A DNA stretch of 8,777 nt from Actinomycetes bacterium (GTDB taxonomy: Bacteria > Actinomycetota > Thermoleophilia > Gaiellales > Gaiellaceae): assembly GCA_030624785.1 (NCBI GenBank), contig JAUXJK010000064.1, forward strand, positions 1 through 8,777, written 5' to 3'. Each line of letters opens with the position of its first letter. Positions within the stretch are counted from its first letter, which is position 1. This document shows, piece by piece, positions 6,264-8,777 of the stretch. A program made the position numbers and the translations under genes. The notes beneath the pieces were generated by a model. It was not told the DNA's origin and ran no database searches. It was given only the letters and a program-made list of their open reading frames with translations.

Positions 6264-6784
6264 CGGATCTTGCGCGGCTTGGAGCCCCGCTTCTCCGCCT
6301 CGCGAGCCCGCTTCTTGAGTTCCGATACCACGCGACCCGCGAGAGCCGCGATCTCCGCGTCCTCATCGTCGGAGGAGAGGTGGTCGAGCAGAACCAGCGT
6401 GTCACGACCCGGAGAGCCGTTCTTGAGACAGAAAAGTGCGAGCCGACGCACGGTCGCGTTGTCATCCGCGTTGGCGATCGTGTGAAGCAACGGTCGCACC
6501 GCGTTTACCTCACGAGGATGATCCCGTGACAGAAGCTCGAGCGAGATCAGAGCGGCGCCACGACATGCAGGGCTTGGATCTTCGAGGCCGATTCCCAGAA
6601 GTTCCGTCTTCTGTCGGAAGTCAAGCACGCCAAGCGCCCGATACCCGAGTGCTCGAACTCTGAAGTCGTCGCTCCTGACAGCCGCATCGACCTCTTCCTC
6701 CGCTACCGCGCGAAGCTCGGCGAGTTCTCGCTCGTCAGTGGTCGCACCTGCCCGCTCGATCAACCCTGCGAGGTCGGCGGTCAA
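6260..6784 (-). CDS. Small HEAT-repeat protein
   Basis: A 174-residue all-helical protein with about four HEAT-like helix pairs: roughly 28-54 (AAVRSDDFRVRALGYRALG), 60-86 (EDPSPACRGAALISLELL), 96-121 (DDNATVRRLALFCL) and 128-157 (DDEDAEIAALAGRVV). Each has the Asp-x-x-x-Arg-x-x-Ala turn pattern of HEAT repeats. The last 20 residues are very basic (KKRAREAEKRGSKPRKIR). HEAT repeats form protein-binding solenoids; no enzyme motif is seen and no function is assigned. The reading frame begins with TTG directly after the TAA of citrate synthase, in the same frame and with no spacing. No Shine-Dalgarno site precedes it, so translation probably depends on reinitiation. Another TTG seven codons on (6763) is possible. 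The stop overlaps that of the convergent PHP gene. Confidence 0.75.
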   Translation of the reverse strand: MTADLAGLIERAGATTDERELAELRAVAEEEVDAAVRSDDFRVRALGYRALGVLDFRQKTELLGIGLEDPSPACRGAALISLELLSRDHPREVNAVRPLLHTIANADDNATVRRLALFCLKNGSPGRDTLVLLDHLSSDDEDAEIAALAGRVVSELKKRAREAEKRGSKPRKIR

Positions 6785-7867
6785 TTAAACGGCGTCGATC
6801 GGACGCGGCCCAGGGCCAACGTACTTCGCTGAGGGGCGGATCAACTTGCCGAGCCGCTTCTGTTCGAGGATATGAGCTGACCATCCGCCCGTTCTCGAGC
6901 ACGCAAACATTGCGGGTGCCAGGGGCCCGGGAATCTCAGCGACGTCGAGCACAACCGCCGACCAGTACTCGACGTTCGTCGCGAGCACACGGTCTGGCTT
7001 ACGCGCCTGAAGCTCAGCGAGTGCAACCCGCTCGAACTCCTCGGCCACTTCGAAACGGGCGGATCCGAGCTCCTTCGCAGTGCGACGAAGCAGACGAGCA
7101 CGGGGATCCTCAGCACGGTAGACACGGTGGCCGAACCCCATCAAGCGCTCACCCGAATCGAGCAGGTCCTTGACGTAGGCCTCAACGCCGTCGGAAGCTG
7201 CGGCGCCGTCCAGCATCGGAAGCACGCGAGCCGGAGCTCCACCATGCAGTGGGCCTGAGAGACCGCCGACGGCGGCAGAAAGAGCCGCGGCGCAATCGGC
7301 ACCCGTCGATGTGACGACGCGTCCCGTGAACGTTGAAGCGTTCATGCCGTGCTCAGCTGTACAGATCCAGTAGGTGTCGATCGCCTTTGCGTGCTTGGCA
7401 TTGACCTCGCCTCGCCACTCGAGCAGGAAACGCTCTGCGGAGCTCTTGCCGGTCGCAACAGTCGCCTCGGGCACGCGACTCGTCACGCCATCGGCCACAC
7501 GAGCCGACTGAGCAACGATCGAGAGCATTGTCGCCGAGACGCGGCGCACGTCGTCGCGCGCTTGATCATCCGTGATGTCAATGACCTGTCCCAGGTCCCA
7601 TGTTGCGGAGAGTTGGGCCGTCGCGCTCTGCAGATCAGACATCGCTTGACCCGACGCGTTCTTCAATTCGAACGGCTCCGGCGGAGGCAGACCGGGCTCG
7701 AAAGCCTCGTCTACTAGGAGCCCCCACACTGACTCGAAAGGCACCTTGCCCACGAGTTCCTCGATATCAACACCGCGATATCGGAGGGAGCCTCCCTCGC
7801 GATCGGGTTCAGCGATCTGGGTCTCGAATGCGACTACCCCTTCGAGACCTGCATTGACCTCACTCAT
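6785..7867 (-). CDS. citA: Citrate synthase, actinobacterial CitA ('citrate synthase 2') type
   Basis: Condenses acetyl-CoA and oxaloacetate to citrate in the TCA cycle. From the ATG at 7867 it is 360 residues, shorter than E. coli GltA (about 427) and typical of the small dimeric class. Key residues: H173 (AEHGMNAST), H208 (GPLHGGA), H247 (GFGHRVY) and R325 (CSRTGGW). The position of the catalytic Asp in NVDFYS is Glu here (NVEYWS, E300), which I recall as normal for the CitA clade. The C-terminus (LIRPSAKYVGPGPRP) is also typical. GGAGG lies three bases before the ATG. The frame is open to 7960, but the extra 31 residues look like untranslated leader. It is divergent from malate dehydrogenase and followed without a gap by the HEAT gene. 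A 2-methylcitrate synthase role is possible. Confidence 0.93.
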   Translation of the reverse strand: MSEVNAGLEGVVAFETQIAEPDREGGSLRYRGVDIEELVGKVPFESVWGLLVDEAFEPGLPPPEPFELKNASGQAMSDLQSATAQLSATWDLGQVIDITDDQARDDVRRVSATMLSIVAQSARVADGVTSRVPEATVATGKSSAERFLLEWRGEVNAKHAKAIDTYWICTAEHGMNASTFTGRVVTSTGADCAAALSAAVGGLSGPLHGGAPARVLPMLDGAAASDGVEAYVKDLLDSGERLMGFGHRVYRAEDPRARLLRRTAKELGSARFEVAEEFERVALAELQARKPDRVLATNVEYWSAVVLDVAEIPGPLAPAMFACSRTGGWSAHILEQKRLGKLIRPSAKYVGPGPRPIDAV

Positions 7868-7870
7868 GCG

Positions 7871-7875
7871 CCTCC
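7871..7875 (-). promoter_or_regulatory. Shine-Dalgarno site of citrate synthase
   Basis: The minus strand reads GGAGG-CGC-ATG. The motif decides for the ATG at 7867 over the longer frame beginning at 7960. The three-base spacing is short but the match to the anti-Shine-Dalgarno core is perfect. Confidence 0.6.
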
Positions 7876-8035
7876 ATTCATGTCCGACGAGACGGTACCG
7901 GATGGAACAAGCCCATGCCCTCCAATACAATTCCACGGCCCATTTTTCGGCAACGTCCAAACTGGGGTACGCGGCACGCGATCACACGAGAAAGCGGCCG
8001 TGGTCAGAAGGCATATCGCCAGAACCAGCAGACCT

Positions 8036-8040
8036 AGGAG
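8036..8040 (+). promoter_or_regulatory. Shine-Dalgarno site of malate dehydrogenase
   Basis: AGGAG followed by six bases and GTG at 8047. This sets the GTG as the start, just ahead of the Rossmann strand. Starting at a later ATG would remove the NAD-binding motif. Confidence 0.8.
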
Positions 8041-8046
8041 TAGCCC

Positions 8047-8777
8047 GTGCGAGCAAAAGTCACGATTATCGGAGCCGGCAACGTCGGCGCAACCGCAGCA
8101 CAAGAGGTCGCTCGCCGCGACTACGCGGATGTCGTCCTGATCGACATCGTCGAGAACCTTCCTCAGGGCAAGGCGCTCGATATGAACGAGTCGGGACCGG
8201 TACTCGGCTACGAGGCAAAGATCACGGGCTCGAATGGTTACGAAGAGTCGGCCGGATCCGACGTGATCGTCGTCACATCAGGAAGGCCACGCGCGCCGGG
8301 CATGAGCCGCGATGACCTCGTCGCCACGAACGAGGCAATCGTCAAGGCGGTCACGCAGGCGGCGATCGCGCAGTCGCCCGACGCCGTCATCGTGCCGGTC
8401 ACAAATCCGCTCGACGCAATGTGCCACGTGGCGAAGAGCGCATCCGGCTTCCCCAAGGAACGGGTCGTGGGCATGGCAGGCGTGCTCGACACGGCTCGCT
8501 TTCGCGCATTCATCTCATTCGAGACCGGGGCATCGGTCCGCGACATCCAGGCGCTCGTTCTGGGTGGCCACGGCGATCAGATGGTGCCGATCGTCTCCGC
8601 AACAACCGTAGGTGGGGTACCGCTAGGGCGGCTCGTTTCGCAGGACCGGATCGAGTCGATGGTTGAGCGCACCCGCAAGGGTGGCGGCGAGATCGTCAAC
8701 CTGCTCGGAACATCCGCGTGGTACGCGCCTGGCGCTGCCGTTGCGGAGATGGTGGCCTCGATCGTGCTCGATCAGAA
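8047..8777 (+). CDS. mdh: Malate dehydrogenase, LDH-like class (partial, cut at right edge)
   Basis: Interconverts malate and oxaloacetate with NAD. 243 codons are present of an expected 310 or so. The protein opens MRAKVTIIGAGNVG with the Rossmann glycines G9, G11 and G14, and has D33 at the end of the second strand, indicating NAD preference. The mobile-loop motif GRPRAPGMSRDDL (79-91) carries R82 and R88; Arg at 82 favours malate over lactate, where Gln is usual. N120 (TNP), D148 and R151 (LDTARF) and the catalytic H175 (GGHGDQMVP) follow. It belongs to the LDH-like MDH class (as in Chloroflexus and Bacillus) rather than the eukaryote-cytosol-like class common in Streptomyces and mycobacteria. 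The start is GTG with a good Shine-Dalgarno site. It is divergent from citrate synthase, which uses its product oxaloacetate. Confidence 0.94.
   Translation, partial: MRAKVTIIGAGNVGATAAQEVARRDYADVVLIDIVENLPQGKALDMNESGPVLGYEAKITGSNGYEESAGSDVIVVTSGRPRAPGMSRDDLVATNEAIVKAVTQAAIAQSPDAVIVPVTNPLDAMCHVAKSASGFPKERVVGMAGVLDTARFRAFISFETGASVRDIQALVLGGHGDQMVPIVSATTVGGVPLGRLVSQDRIESMVERTRKGGGEIVNLLGTSAWYAPGAAVAEMVASIVLDQ

Larger units (their letters stand above)
7868..8046. promoter_or_regulatory. Divergent region between citrate synthase and malate dehydrogenase
   Basis: These 179 bases lie between the divergent starts and should hold both promoters. CCACGGCC (7933-7940) and GGCCGTGG (7996-8003) are perfect inverted 8-mers whose centres are 63 bp apart, about six DNA turns. 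An 8-bp palindrome CGGTACCG lies at 7893-7900. Towards citrate synthase, a weak TTGCCG/TGTATT pair with an 18-base spacer can be read on the minus strand, but I do not rely on it. No clear promoter is seen towards malate dehydrogenase. Confidence 0.45.

Noticed and set aside
6260..6784. HEAT frame as a broken C-terminal piece of citrate synthase
   Set aside because: Citrate synthase ends with its normal C-terminus (YVGPGPRP) just before the TAA, so it is complete; the HEAT part is a separate domain with intact repeats.
7868..7960. Longer N-terminus for citrate synthase (31 extra residues)
   Set aside because: GGAGG sits just before the ATG at 7867, the family begins there, and the extra residues (Trp- and Arg-rich) resemble no citrate synthase. 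It would also occupy much of the divergent promoter region.

Overview
The window is compact and GC-rich (by eye about 60% or a little over; not counted). It has eight well-supported genes plus two edge features: a few codons of a ninth gene at the left edge and a malate dehydrogenase cut by the right edge. The citrate synthase is of the actinobacterial CitA ('citrate synthase 2') type. The Shine-Dalgarno sites are GGAGG-like, and GTG and TTG starts occur. Together these suggest an actinomycetote, possibly Thermoleophilia or a relative. That placement is inference from remembered family features, not from a search. No gap exceeds about 180 bases, and no rRNA, tRNA, CRISPR or insertion sequence is visible.

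Left block (minus strand, read right to left): sdhA (flavoprotein), then sdhB (iron-sulfur subunit), then the first codons of a gene whose GTG overlaps the sdhB stop (GTGA) and reads MRVAYYKG. That is how CCG-domain, HdrB-like SdhE proteins commonly begin. SdhB carries a fourth cysteine in its third cluster motif and a long C-terminal tail. Together these point to a non-classical, type-E-like succinate:quinone oxidoreductase rather than the sdhCDAB type. Upstream of sdhA lies a separate minus-strand DUF2071 (YqjF-like) gene.

Middle block (plus strand, 3806-6263): two tyrosine recombinases of the XerC/XerD type and a PHP-domain phosphoesterase, joined by overlapping stop and start codons (TGATG and ATGA), so almost certainly one transcript. 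The first recombinase keeps all catalytic residues but is 13 residues shorter than its neighbour just before the HxxR motif.

Right block: a minus-strand pair, citrate synthase followed with zero spacing and in the same frame by a small HEAT-repeat protein, whose stop overlaps that of the PHP gene. Divergent from citrate synthase, with a 179-bp shared upstream region, is an LDH-like malate dehydrogenase on the plus strand.

Functionally, three TCA-cycle steps (succinate dehydrogenase, malate dehydrogenase, citrate synthase) sit within 9 kb around a recombinase/PHP operon that has no obvious metabolic link. The most notable biology is the predicted SdhABE-type complex and the shortened XerC-like recombinase.
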